Source of the DNA: Butyricicoccus sp. Marseille-Q5471
Lineage (GTDB): Bacteria; Bacillota; Clostridia; Oscillospirales; Butyricicoccaceae
Assembly (NCBI RefSeq): GCF_951230135.1
Contig: NZ_CATNVC010000005.1
Coordinates: 62,001 to 126,000 of the forward strand
Direction: 5' to 3'
DNA: 64,000 nucleotides
This document shows positions 15,373 through 23,605 of this stretch, one piece after another. A program made the position numbers and the translations under genes. Within the stretch, counting starts at the first letter, position 1; each line of letters opens with the position of its first letter. Below the pieces are notes generated by a model that worked only from the letters and a program-made list of their open reading frames with translations, was not told the DNA's origin and ran no database searches.

Positions 15373-18300
15373 TTATGCTGCGAGACGCTGGAAAATAGTC
15401 GAAATCTCGGCACGGGTCGCTGTGCCCTGCGGGGCGAAGGTCTTGTCGGGATTGCCCTTGACCAGACCGGCCTTGACGCAGTAGGACACGCCGTCCGCCG
15501 CCCAGCTTGCAACAGAAGCGCTGTCGGTGAACGCACCGATTGCCGTGCCGTCCGCTGAAACATCCTTGCCGTCCAGCTTCGCCTTGCGGGTCAGCAGGGT
15601 CGCAAGCTCTTCGCGGGAGACAGGAGAATCGGGATTGAACTTGTTGTTGCCAACACCCTGCATGATGCCCGCCTTGGCAACCCATGCAACTGCCTTGCGT
15701 GCGGTATGGGTGACGGGCACATCGGTAAACGACGCCAGCTCAACCTTGGGCTGCCCTGCAAGGTTATACAGCGCAGACGCAACCTCGGCGCGTGTCAGCG
15801 TCTCATCGCCGCCGAACACGTAGGGCTGCTCACCCGAAATCAGGCGGCTGTCCGTCACGTACTTGGCCGCGTCATAATACCAGTCGGTAGCCTTTACATC
15901 GGTGTAATCCGAGACCTGCTTGCCGGTCTGCTGGTTGTTGCGGATTTCATAGCTGTCCACGACCTTCCAGTCGTTCCACTTTTCCGCCTCTGCCTTCGCG
16001 TCTGTGTCGTTATCCTGGCATTGATACGCCTTGGCGGAAATCTTGTCGCCCGATACTGTGATGACCGAGAAAATCTGCTGATCCTCGTCATCCGCATAGA
16101 AATCGTTGGCATAATCGCTGCGGTCGGGCATGTATTCATAGTATTTGTTGCCGACCGTGCCGCCGGTGACATAGGTTGTGCCGTCGCCGGTGTTCGCCTT
16201 GATATCGTTGCGCGCGGTCGAACGGACGTAGATATGGTCATGGCCGTTGAGGAACAGATCGACCTTGAGCGCATCAATCGAATACTCGCTGTCGTTAACG
16301 AAATAATCGAGCACATCGCTCGCCGGATGGTTGGAGGTGTACGGGCCGGCATGGGTCAGCATGATGCGCCACTTCTTGCCCGAGCTTTCGTAGCATTTCT
16401 TGGCCCACTCCAGCTGCTTCTTGAGGATTTCTGCCTTTTCATCGGGAGGCGTCACCTCAGTATTGATGACAACGATACATGCGTCGCCGTATTCAATGCA
16501 GCCGATGGTGTTGTCAAACTCGGTTCCGGTTGCGCCGCCCGGCATATTGAAGCGCTGCGCAAAGGACACAAAGCCCCAGTCGCCCTTCATTTCATGGTTG
16601 CCGGGTACGGTGATGGTCGGAATGCTCGCAAAGTAATCGCCCATGACGTCAAAGCAGGCATCCCACTCGGTCGCCTTGTAGCCGTCCTGCGTGGTATCGC
16701 CGCCCGACATAATGAACTCCGGCTTTACAAGCGTCGTGGCATAATCCATCGACTTTTTGAAGGACATATAGTCGTCCGTCGAGACCGACTGCGGATCGGC
16801 AACAAAAATGAACGAGAATTCGTCCGCATCGGCCGACTTGGGTGCCTTGAAGCTATACTCCTCACTCATAAAGGTCTTGCCATCGCCCACCTTATATACG
16901 TAGGTTGCGTCCGGAGTCAGGTTTTCCAGCACGACCTGATGGGTCGCAAGCTCCTTCCAGCCTGCGGTGACCGCGTCGACATAGCTCGTGCCCTTGGCGA
17001 TCTGCCAAGCGGACGCGCCCTTCACCCGATACTGCACGACAGATTCCTTAACCTCGGGCACGGTGACCCAGCTGAAACGCAGACCGCCCTGCTTGGTGTC
17101 GGGTGTCATGGTGATTTGGCTCGGCGCCCCAAGGATGCGTCCGTCGTCCACGTAAAGCGCAATCGGCGCGGATTTGTCATACGGCTTGCAGAGTGTTTCC
17201 GCCGCCGTCTTGATTTCGATGTAATAATACACATATTCGGCCTTATCGGTCGGGATAGCGGCCTTGTAGGTATCGCCCGAAGCCGTCATTTTGACTGCGG
17301 TATCAACCTTTGCCTGATCGTAGCCGTAGTACAGCGTCGCGCTTTCGACCTTGTCTGTGCCGACGACGCGGGCGCTGATTTCGGTCTTGGCGTTCAGCTT
17401 TGCCGTGTTGACCGCACGGGAAATGACGCGCGAGCCGCTGACGGTGTAGTCAATCTTTGCAAAGATGCTCTGGTCAAAGCCGCGCAGAATAGGCTGCTTG
17501 AGGCTGTCACTCCACGTCCAGACCTTGGAAAAATCCCAGCCGAGCGCTTCATAGGTGGCCTTGGTCTGAAGCTTTGCGGCCGAAACATCGTCCCACTTGA
17601 TAGGCTGGAACACCGGCTCATTGCCCGCAAGCTTGGTGCCTTCCCATGCGATATTGCCGGAAATGTTGGTTGCGGCCTCGTCTGCCAGCTGGCCGACGAT
17701 TTTATCGGTGTCCTTGGTGCCCGAAATGCTCGTCTGCGCCGAAACACAGTTTACAATGCGGTCCCCCGCGTTGAACGAGCCTGCAATGCCGCCTGCCGCA
17801 CCGTTTGAGCCGTAGGCTTCCACCGTACCGGCCGCGAACGAGTTGCCGACATAGCCGCCGCCGTCCTGAATGCCTGCGATGCCGCCGACATCATAGGGCG
17901 CTTCCAGTGCTGCGTTGACATAGCAGTTTTCCACATGGCCGATGATTGGGCCTTCGCCCTCCTTGACCTTGCCCGCGATGCCGCCCGCGGTGTGCGAGTT
18001 GGACAGATCGTCCACACGAACCAGACCGGTCACAACACAGCCGGTCACGGTGCCGTAGTTGACGCCCGCAATGCCGCCGACGTTCTGCTGACCGATGATT
18101 TCACAGCCCAGCATCGCGACGTCCTTGACATAAGCCTGCTCATCCTCGTTGCCGACATAGCCGAACAGACCGACATACTTCTTGGGATAGTCAATTTTCA
18201 GGTTGCGAATGGCGTGAAACTGTCCGTCAAACGTGCCGAGGTAACCCTCTTCCTTCTTGGACGCGATGGGTTTAAACCCCTCGATGCCCTTCATGTCGAT

Positions 18301-18534
18301 GTCCGCGGTCAGCACATAGTCGCCATCGCGCGGTGCGCCGTCCTTCCACGTCCCCGACAGATACAGGAGTTGGTCAGCCGTCGCAATCTCGTACTTGCCG
18401 GTCGCTGCGTTGTAGGTCGGCGGCACGCCGCGGGTCTCATCCTTCGCAAAGGACAGCGTGGTGCACATGGACAGCAGCATCGCCGCCGTCAGCAGCAGAC
18501 TGAGTGCCCGTTTTCTGGTGTTTGCCTTTTTCAT
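15373..18534 (-). CDS. SLH-anchored surface metallophosphoesterase with GLUG repeats
   Basis: 1053 residues. Signal peptide about 1-30; a beta-helix-like N-terminal region with GLUG-type repeats (GTFDGQFHAIRNLKI, VGGIAGVNYGTVTGC, AGGIAGK, VGGIAGIQDGG, about 110-290); a fibronectin-like domain typical of purple acid phosphatases (about 475-575); a calcineurin-like phosphoesterase domain with VADPQ, SGGDTTQDG, PGNHEM, LTHAGPY and NGHDHIYVRS (about 580-850); and three SLH repeats (about 880-1053, e.g. FTDVPVTHTARKAVAWVAKAGIMQGVGN in two parts). It is thus exported and bound to the cell wall, hydrolysing phosphoesters outside the cell. The gene has an elaborate control region upstream. Confidence 0.93.
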   Translation of the reverse strand: MKKANTRKRALSLLLTAAMLLSMCTTLSFAKDETRGVPPTYNAATGKYEIATADQLLYLSGTWKDGAPRDGDYVLTADIDMKGIEGFKPIASKKEEGYLGTFDGQFHAIRNLKIDYPKKYVGLFGYVGNEDEQAYVKDVAMLGCEIIGQQNVGGIAGVNYGTVTGCVVTGLVRVDDLSNSHTAGGIAGKVKEGEGPIIGHVENCYVNAALEAPYDVGGIAGIQDGGGYVGNSFAAGTVEAYGSNGAAGGIAGSFNAGDRIVNCVSAQTSISGTKDTDKIVGQLADEAATNISGNIAWEGTKLAGNEPVFQPIKWDDVSAAKLQTKATYEALGWDFSKVWTWSDSLKQPILRGFDQSIFAKIDYTVSGSRVISRAVNTAKLNAKTEISARVVGTDKVESATLYYGYDQAKVDTAVKMTASGDTYKAAIPTDKAEYVYYYIEIKTAAETLCKPYDKSAPIALYVDDGRILGAPSQITMTPDTKQGGLRFSWVTVPEVKESVVQYRVKGASAWQIAKGTSYVDAVTAGWKELATHQVVLENLTPDATYVYKVGDGKTFMSEEYSFKAPKSADADEFSFIFVADPQSVSTDDYMSFKKSMDYATTLVKPEFIMSGGDTTQDGYKATEWDACFDVMGDYFASIPTITVPGNHEMKGDWGFVSFAQRFNMPGGATGTEFDNTIGCIEYGDACIVVINTEVTPPDEKAEILKKQLEWAKKCYESSGKKWRIMLTHAGPYTSNHPASDVLDYFVNDSEYSIDALKVDLFLNGHDHIYVRSTARNDIKANTGDGTTYVTGGTVGNKYYEYMPDRSDYANDFYADDEDQQIFSVITVSGDKISAKAYQCQDNDTDAKAEAEKWNDWKVVDSYEIRNNQQTGKQVSDYTDVKATDWYYDAAKYVTDSRLISGEQPYVFGGDETLTRAEVASALYNLAGQPKVELASFTDVPVTHTARKAVAWVAKAGIMQGVGNNKFNPDSPVSREELATLLTRKAKLDGKDVSADGTAIGAFTDSASVASWAADGVSYCVKAGLVKGNPDKTFAPQGTATRAEISTIFQRLAA

Positions 18535-18600
18535 TGACTTGCCTCCTCTTTTATGTTCGACCGCTGCGCGCGGTCAGGTTCCCCCGGAAGAATTCTGTTC

Positions 18601-18614
18601 TGTAAACGCTTGTA
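18601..18614. promoter_or_regulatory. LacI/CcpA-like operator just downstream of the phosphoesterase promoter
   Basis: TGTAAACGCTTGTA matches the catabolite-responsive element pattern (TGWNANCGNTNWCA) at all but one position. It lies immediately after the -10 box of the minus-strand promoter, in the position of a repressor roadblock. Confidence 0.5.
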
Positions 18615-18625
18615 TTTACAGCATT

Positions 18626-18654
18626 ATTGTAATCATCCCCTTTCTTAAAATCAA
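18626..18654 (-). promoter_or_regulatory. Promoter of the surface phosphoesterase gene
   Basis: Minus-strand TTGATT (18654-18649), 17-nt spacer, TACAAT (18631-18626). Leader of about 85 nt to the start codon, preceded by GAGGAGG. Confidence 0.65.
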
Positions 18655-18705
18655 CAATTTTACTTATATTTTTGTTTTATTTCTCGAATATTTGCACTTA
18701 TTATT

Positions 18706-18727
18706 CAATCGTAAACGTTTACGATTG
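18706..18727. promoter_or_regulatory. Perfect 22-bp palindromic operator
   Basis: Half-site CAATCGTAAAC followed directly by its exact complement, with a central CG and AAACGTTT core, which is the hallmark of LacI-family operators. It lies about 50 bp upstream of the -35 box of the phosphoesterase promoter and about 100 bp upstream of the DUF362 gene promoter. The 350-nt gap 18535-18884 otherwise holds two promoters and AT-rich sequence. Confidence 0.7.
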
Positions 18728-18825
18728 TAAGATAAATGATACACCTCCGCTACCAACTCGTCAATGGTTTTTGTGCACAATTCACAGACCCAATCTTTGT
18801 AAATTCATTCGCCCGACACCGGTGC

Positions 18826-18854
18826 TTGCCCGATGTTCATCCGCGTGCTATACT
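18826..18854 (+). promoter_or_regulatory. Promoter of the DUF362 operon
   Basis: TTGCCC (18826-18831), 17-nt spacer, TATACT (18849-18854). Confidence 0.65.
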
Positions 18855-18884
18855 GGGTGCATGGATAAGAAAGGATGTATAAGG

Positions 18885-20003
18885 ATGGAGCACTCTAAAG
18901 TATACTTTTGTGATTTTCGCGCGACTTATCACGAGAATCTGCAGCAAAAACTGACCCGCCTGCTGAAATCGGCCGGCATGGGCGAGATCGACTTCGATAA
19001 AAAATTCACCGCTATCAAAATTCACTTCGGCGAGCCGGGCAATCTGGCGTTTCTGCGCCCGAACTGGGCCAAAACCGTGGCGGATTTTGTCCGCGAGCGC
19101 GGCGGCAAGCCGTTCCTGACCGACTGTAACACGCTTTACGTCGGCGGGCGCAAAAACGCGCTGGACCACATCGATTCCGCCTATTTGAACGGTTTTTCCC
19201 CCTTCTCAACCGGTTGCCACGTCATCATCGCGGACGGCCTGAAGGGCACGGACGAGGCCTATGTCCCTGTTGCCAGCGGCGAGTACGTTAAGGAAGCCAA
19301 AATCGGACAGGCTATTATGGATGCAGATGTTTTCATCTCGCTGACGCATTTCAAGGGACACGAGAACACAGGCTTCGGCGGCTGTCTGAAAAACATCGGC
19401 ATGGGCTGCGGCTCGCGCGCGGGCAAGATGGAGCAGCATTCCTCGGGCAAGCCGCACATCGAGCAGGCGCACTGCGTCGGCTGCGGCATGTGTCAGCGCA
19501 TCTGCGCGCACAGCGCAATCACCATCACCGACCGCAAGGCCAGCATCGACCATGATAAGTGCGTTGGCTGCGGCCGCTGCATCGGCGTGTGCCCGCAGGA
19601 CACGGTGATCCCTGCGAGCGACGAATCCAACGACATCCTCAACTGCAAAATCGCCGAATACACCAAGGCGGTCGTCGACGGCCGTCCGTGCTTCCATATT
19701 TCGCTTGTGCTCGACGTGTCGCCCAACTGCGACTGCCACGCCGAAAACGATGTGCCGATTGTACCCAACGTCGGCATGTTTGCGTCGTTCGACCCGATTG
19801 CCCTCGATCAGGCCTGCGCCGATGCGGTCAACCGCATGCCGATTAACCCCGGCTCGTGCATCAGCGACCACGCCGAGCATGCTCATGAGCATGCTCACGA
19901 TCACTTCCACCTGTCCCACCCCGACACCGACTGGCAGGTTGCGCTTGACCACGGCGAAAAGCTCGGCCTTGGCACACGCCAGTACGAACTGGTCACGATT
20001 TGA
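18885..20003 (+). CDS. DUF362 protein with two 4Fe-4S clusters and a His-rich tail
   Basis: 372 residues from ATG 18885 (AAAGGA 9 nt upstream). The N-terminal DUF362 domain shows KIHFGEPGN, LTHFKGHENTGFGG and KNIGMGCGSR; it is followed by two ferredoxin motifs, CVGCGMCQRICAHSA and CVGCGRCIGVCPQD. Near the C-terminus is a His-rich stretch (AEHAHEHAHDHFHLSH) that could bind metal. Substrate unknown; related proteins are annotated only as iron-sulfur proteins. First gene of an operon whose three members overlap by 4 nt each, so the P-loop and ECF genes are probably functionally linked. Confidence 0.9.
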   Translation: MEHSKVYFCDFRATYHENLQQKLTRLLKSAGMGEIDFDKKFTAIKIHFGEPGNLAFLRPNWAKTVADFVRERGGKPFLTDCNTLYVGGRKNALDHIDSAYLNGFSPFSTGCHVIIADGLKGTDEAYVPVASGEYVKEAKIGQAIMDADVFISLTHFKGHENTGFGGCLKNIGMGCGSRAGKMEQHSSGKPHIEQAHCVGCGMCQRICAHSAITITDRKASIDHDKCVGCGRCIGVCPQDTVIPASDESNDILNCKIAEYTKAVVDGRPCFHISLVLDVSPNCDCHAENDVPIVPNVGMFASFDPIALDQACADAVNRMPINPGSCISDHAEHAHEHAHDHFHLSHPDTDWQVALDHGEKLGLGTRQYELVTI

Positions 20004-20485
20004 TTACGGTTTTATGCGGTAAAGTCGCCGCGGGCAAGACCGCGCTTGCCTCTCGCATGCAGGCCGAGGGAGCGGTCGTCCTTTCGTGCGACGAGATGAT
20101 GCTGACCCTGTTTGACGGCTGTCTGGGTGCGGCGCACGACCGAACGGCGATGAAATGCCTGCACTATCTGTTCTCGGTCGCGGCACAGCTTGCCGAAAAG
20201 GGCTTGGATGCCGTGATTGATTACGGCTTTTGGCTGCGTGCGGAGCGCGACGCGGCGCGGGCGTATTTTGCCGAGCGCAGTTTGCCCTGCCGCGTACTTC
20301 TGGTTGAAACAGCAGAGGACAAGCGCCTGTCCCGCCTTGCCCGCCGCAACGATGCGCTGCGAAGTGCCGAGGGACGCGTCTACCTGATTGAGGGCGCACT
20401 GCTCGGTCGCATGGATGCCAAATTTGAAGCACCTGCCCCCGATGAGCACATTGAACATTTTGACAACACAGAGGATTTTATATGA
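20000..20485 (+). CDS. P-loop ATPase/kinase-like protein
   Basis: 161 residues, TTG start at 20000 overlapping the previous stop (TTGA). Walker A is GKVAAGKT at residues 7-14; SCDEMML and IDYGFWLRAERD follow the layout of small zeta-toxin/chloramphenicol-phosphotransferase-like kinases (AAA_33 type), where a conserved Asp and Arg bind substrate; RLARRN near residue 112 fits the lid. A small-molecule kinase is likely, but the substrate is unknown. Confidence 0.75.
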   Translation: MITVLCGKVAAGKTALASRMQAEGAVVLSCDEMMLTLFDGCLGAAHDRTAMKCLHYLFSVAAQLAEKGLDAVIDYGFWLRAERDAARAYFAERSLPCRVLLVETAEDKRLSRLARRNDALRSAEGRVYLIEGALLGRMDAKFEAPAPDEHIEHFDNTEDFI

Positions 20486-21003
20486 CAAATAAGTTTTCTA
20501 CCCGCCGTCTGTGCACCGCAGCTTTTCTGGTGGCGGTCGGACTGATTCTGCCGCAGATCTTTCACATGGTCGGCGGCAAGGCAGTCGGCTCGGTCTTTTC
20601 GCCGATGCACCTGCCGGTGCTGGTAAGCGGCCTGCTGCTCGGCCCCGCGCTTGGTGCGGCGGTCGGTTTTCTGACCCCGTTGCTCTCCGCGCTTGCAACC
20701 GGCATGCCGCCGATGGCGATTTTGCCCTTCATGCTGTGCGAGCTGACCGCCTACGGCGCGGTTTCGGGCGTGCTTGCGCGCAAGTTTCCGCTTTATCCGT
20801 CGCTGATTGGCGCACAGGTGGCGGGGCGCGTGGTGTACGCGGCAGCGCTGTTCGTTGGCGGCACAGTGTTCGGCATGCAGTGCGCCGCACCCGCGTCGGT
20901 GCTGACGAGTATTGTCACCGGCCTGCCCGGTATTGTGCTGCAGCTTGCGCTTGCCCCCGCGGTTGTACTGCTGCTGCACAAAGCGCTTCCGGAATCGGTA
21001 TGA
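20482..21003 (+). CDS. ECF transporter S component
   Basis: 173 residues, start ATG overlapping the previous stop (ATGA). Five to six hydrophobic segments and the S-component pattern: TRRLCTAAFLVAVGLILPQIFH, FSPMHLPVLVSGLLLGPALGAAVGF, and MLCELTAYGAVSG (each given in part). S components bind a vitamin or metal and work with a shared EcfAA'T module, which is not in this window. The substrate cannot be deduced; the PMHLPV segment is common in unassigned clostridial S components. Confidence 0.85.
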   Translation: MTNKFSTRRLCTAAFLVAVGLILPQIFHMVGGKAVGSVFSPMHLPVLVSGLLLGPALGAAVGFLTPLLSALATGMPPMAILPFMLCELTAYGAVSGVLARKFPLYPSLIGAQVAGRVVYAAALFVGGTVFGMQCAAPASVLTSIVTGLPGIVLQLALAPAVVLLLHKALPESV

Positions 21004-21008
21004 ATTGT

Positions 21009-21038
21009 AAAACACCCGCCGTTTGGCGGGTGTTTTCT
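21009..21038. terminator. Terminator of the DUF362-ECF operon
   Basis: AAAACACCCGCC (21009-21020) with GGCGGGTGTTTT (21025-21036), loop GTTT. It works in both directions and also serves the 72-residue minus-strand gene. Confidence 0.9.
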
Positions 21039-21256
21039 TATTCAAACGCCTTCATTGCCTGCTCGGCATCTAAATCACTAACTTCTCGGTGCACCAACTG
21101 TATCACCGGCTGAGGCATCGGCGGGCTGCCGCTTGCCGCCATCCACCCAGCTTTAAAGGCAATACGAATCATGGAAAACAGTGCATTTTCTGCCTTATCA
21201 TACTCTCTGCGGTCTAAGAATTCCTCAAAAGCCGTTTCAAAATCCACCTGTTTCAT
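21038..21256 (-). CDS. Small hypothetical protein divergent from a second XRE regulator
   Basis: 72 residues, ATG at 21256 with GGAGGGA 7 nt upstream. Acidic, helical protein (FETAFEEFLDRREYDKAEN, MIRIAFKAGWMAASG) ending LDAEQAMKAFE. No family recognised. Layout (small acidic gene, operator, divergent XRE gene) repeats that at 14.9-15.3 kb; the proteins share composition and a hydrophobic helix with an Ala-Ala end but not clear homology. Confidence 0.7.
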   Translation of the reverse strand: MKQVDFETAFEEFLDRREYDKAENALFSMIRIAFKAGWMAASGSPPMPQPVIQLVHREVSDLDAEQAMKAFE

Positions 21257-21271
21257 AACAATCCCTCCAAT

Positions 21272-21289
21272 TGCTCAGTATATTGAGCA
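21272..21289. promoter_or_regulatory. Operator of the second XRE module
   Basis: Perfect inverted repeat TGCTCA-N6-TGAGCA. It lies just downstream of the minus-strand -10 box, overlapping the start of the small-gene transcript. A lone TTGAGCA half-site occurs at 21336-21342, before the XRE start. Confidence 0.7.
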
Positions 21290-21300
21290 TTCTTTTTCTC

Positions 21301-21329
21301 ACCATACCATATACTTATCGAAGTTGCAA
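21301..21329 (-). promoter_or_regulatory. Promoter of the 72-residue gene
   Basis: Minus-strand TTGCAA (21329-21324), 17-nt spacer, TATGGT (21306-21301). Confidence 0.5.
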
Positions 21330-21357
21330 CCTATTTTGAGCAAAGCAGGTGGGATTT

Positions 21358-21615
21358 ATGAAAATACGGCAGGACTTAAATCTGGGAAATAATCTGCGCA
21401 CCCTTCGTAAGCAATGCGGGCTGACACAAGATCAAGTCAGCGCAAAGCTGCAATTATTGGGCTGTGATGTTTCGCGCGCTGTTTATTCCCGCTACGAAAC
21501 CGGTGAACTCAACATCCGTGTCAGTGATTTAATCGCCTTAAAGCACATTTTCAACTGTCAATATGAGGAGTTCTTTGATGGACTCTGTATAGAAAAAGAG
21601 ACTCCGCTCAACTGA
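21358..21615 (+). CDS. XRE family transcriptional regulator
   Basis: 85 residues from ATG 21358 (AGGTGGGA just upstream; the GTG at 21349 overlaps that site). Helix-turn-helix of the Cro/CI type: LGNNLRTLRKQCGLTQDQVS, then VSRAVYSRYETGELNI and LIALKHIFNCQYEEFF. Its stop lies inside the following terminator hairpin. Probably represses its own divergent region through the TGCTCA/TGAGCA site. Confidence 0.9.
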   Translation: MKIRQDLNLGNNLRTLRKQCGLTQDQVSAKLQLLGCDVSRAVYSRYETGELNIRVSDLIALKHIFNCQYEEFFDGLCIEKETPLN

Positions 21616-21629
21616 GCAGAGTCTCTTTT
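21594..21629. terminator. Bidirectional terminator of XRE gene and aroF
   Basis: AAAAGAGACTC (21594-21604) pairs with GAGTCTCTTTT (21619-21629), extended inside by GCTCA/TGAGC; it contains the XRE stop codon. Confidence 0.85.
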
Positions 21630-21637
21630 ATGCATTT

Positions 21638-22654
21638 TCAGCCTTCCATCACGCGGCCTTCGAACTCGGCGCGGCGCTTGATGTCGGCCATCACCGCGTC
21701 AAACTGCGGCAGGTCGAGCGACTGCGCGCCGTCGCACAGGGCGCAGCGCGGATTGTTGTGTGCCTCGATAATCAGGCCATCCGCACCCGCGGCAATCGCA
21801 GCGCGAGACAGCGGCTGCACCATATCGCGGCGGCCGGCAGCATGGCTGGGGTCGACGATAATCGGCAGATGGCTGAACATTTTAATCAGCGGAATCGCCG
21901 AAATGTCCAGATTGTTGCGAATCATAGACTCAAACGTGCGGATGCCGCGCTCGCAGAAAATGACATTCTGGTTGCCGCCCGCAAAAATGTACTCTGCCGC
22001 CATCAGGAACTCTTCCATGGTAGCAGACAGGCCGCGCTTGAGCAGAATCGGCTTGTTGGAGCGTCCTAGCTCCTTGAGCAGCATAAAGTTCTGCATATTG
22101 CGTGCGCCGAGCTGGATGATGTCCACATCGGCGAACAGGTCGAGGTGCTTCTCGCTCATAATCTCAGTGATGATGGGCAGACCGGTCTGGCGCTTTGCCT
22201 CGAGCAGCAGCTTAAGACCCTCGGCCTCCAGACCCTGGAACGAGTACGGCGAGGTACGGGGCTTAAATGCACCGCCGCGCAGGAAGGATGCGCCCGCACG
22301 CTTGACCGACTCGGCAACCTCGATAATCTGCTCCTCACTCTCGACCGAGCAGGGGCCTGCCATGACGTTGAAGTGACCCGCACCGATTTTGCGGCCAGCA
22401 ACTTCAATCACGGTATCATCCGGATGGAACTTGCGGTTAACGGCCTTAAACGGCTCGGAAACACGCTGCACCCGCTCGACAATCTCGTAAGCCAGCACGT
22501 CGTGCTCATCAATGCGCGAAGTATCGCCCATCAGGCCGATGATGGTGGTGTTTGCGCCTTCCGAATAGTTGATGGCAAGGCCCATATCTTCAAAGTGGCG
22601 GATCAAGCGATCAACGCGCTGTTTTTCCGGATTCTGCTTGAGAACTACGATCAT
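21638..22654 (-). CDS. aroF: 3-deoxy-7-phosphoheptulonate synthase (DAHP synthase, type I-beta)
   Basis: First enzyme of the shikimate pathway: condenses phosphoenolpyruvate and erythrose 4-phosphate. 338 residues: an N-terminal ferredoxin-like regulatory domain (about 1-68, starting MIVVLKQNPEKQ) and the TIM barrel with AGPCSVES, FKPRTSPYSFQGL, ILLKRGLSAT, FCERGIRTFE and DPSHAAGRRD (metal and substrate ligands). No other aromatic genes adjoin it, so it is a stand-alone gene; ATG at 22654 after AAAGGAG. Confidence 0.96.
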   Translation of the reverse strand: MIVVLKQNPEKQRVDRLIRHFEDMGLAINYSEGANTTIIGLMGDTSRIDEHDVLAYEIVERVQRVSEPFKAVNRKFHPDDTVIEVAGRKIGAGHFNVMAGPCSVESEEQIIEVAESVKRAGASFLRGGAFKPRTSPYSFQGLEAEGLKLLLEAKRQTGLPIITEIMSEKHLDLFADVDIIQLGARNMQNFMLLKELGRSNKPILLKRGLSATMEEFLMAAEYIFAGGNQNVIFCERGIRTFESMIRNNLDISAIPLIKMFSHLPIIVDPSHAAGRRDMVQPLSRAAIAAGADGLIIEAHNNPRCALCDGAQSLDLPQFDAVMADIKRRAEFEGRVMEG

Positions 22655-22723
22655 TCCGTTTTACTCCTTTATCAGCTGAAATTCATTCATGTTTGAGTAT
22701 AACACCAATTATCCCAAAAGAAA

Positions 22724-22752
22724 AGGGGTGATTTCTCACAAAATCACCCCGT
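22724..22752 (-). terminator. Terminator of the amidase gene
   Basis: On the minus strand GGGGTGATTTT/GAAATCACCCC stem followed by CTTTT. Confidence 0.8.
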
Positions 22753-22776
22753 AAAAACCTGCCGCTGCACACGTTG

Positions 22777-23472
22777 TTATGCGTTTTTGGCCGCATCCTC
22801 GGCTTTCATCTGCTCATACTGCGCTTCAACGCCCGCGCAGAACTCGTCCCACCGATCGTCGTTAATCAATCGCGCGGGACAAATCTTGCCCGAAAAATCC
22901 TCATGCTTGCGCAGGGCGCGCGGCTTGAGATCGTATTCAATCAGCAGCCGTGCGCACAGCTTCTGAGTGTTTTTGAGTGTCTGCTCATAGTCGCCGTCCG
23001 CGTTGACGCACATCTCAATACCGATGCCGTTGCGGTTGCCGCCGTTTTTGACCATCTGGTCGCCCGCATGATAGGCGGTTTCATTATCGGGCAGGTGGTG
23101 ATAAACCTGATGGTCATCCACCGTATAATGCCAGGAAAGCGGTTCGGTATCCGCGTTTTGATGAATGAAGGAATTGTGCGCCGCCGCATCCGCACCGGCG
23201 GCAAAGTTATCCGTTTCGTGGATGACTAAGTATTTGATTTCGCGTTTTTCCCCCGGACGCGCCTTCGTCCCTTCAGCGATGAAATCCTCGTGCACGGGCA
23301 AATCACCGATATAGCTGATATTCGCATCGCCCTGCAGATTGGGCGCCACCAGCTTGTGCACCAGTACACCCCCGCCAAAAGCCAGCGCAATAATGAAAAG
23401 CAGCAGAAGCGGTCGGTAGTTCTTCTTTTTCCTTCGCCGGCCGCCTTTGCTGTAAAATCCAAAGATTCTCAA
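22777..23472 (-). CDS. Membrane-anchored N-acetylmuramoyl-L-alanine amidase (Amidase_2/PGRP type)
   Basis: 231 residues: very basic N-terminus (GGRRRKKKNYR), one membrane segment (about 21-40), then a PGRP-like zinc amidase domain. Likely zinc ligands are H85 (VIHETDN) and the His/Cys of KHEDFSGKICPARL; H115 lies in WHYTVDD and the substrate loop reads HLPDNETAYHAGD. Cleaves the bond between MurNAc and the stem peptide at the outer face of the membrane. TTG start at 23472, with GGGGAG 8 nt upstream. Lies back-to-back with the structured RNA. Confidence 0.9.
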   Translation of the reverse strand: MRIFGFYSKGGRRRKKKNYRPLLLLFIIALAFGGGVLVHKLVAPNLQGDANISYIGDLPVHEDFIAEGTKARPGEKREIKYLVIHETDNFAAGADAAAHNSFIHQNADTEPLSWHYTVDDHQVYHHLPDNETAYHAGDQMVKNGGNRNGIGIEMCVNADGDYEQTLKNTQKLCARLLIEYDLKPRALRKHEDFSGKICPARLINDDRWDEFCAGVEAQYEQMKAEDAAKNA

Positions 23473-23605
23473 AATATACTCTCCCCACCGTCAGTTTCTG
23501 TTCTATTTTACACCCATTCGACGTTTTTTTCAAAGCCCCGCGTGTAAACTTTTTATGACCTTGTAAAAAAGCGCGTTTTCTGTGTGAAAAAGCTGTAAAA
23601 TCCCC

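Noticed and set aside
15706-17808. A 700-codon plus-strand frame opposite the surface phosphoesterase.
   Set aside because: It is the antisense shadow of a GC-rich gene with full domain evidence; the product has no recognisable motifs and no ribosome binding site.
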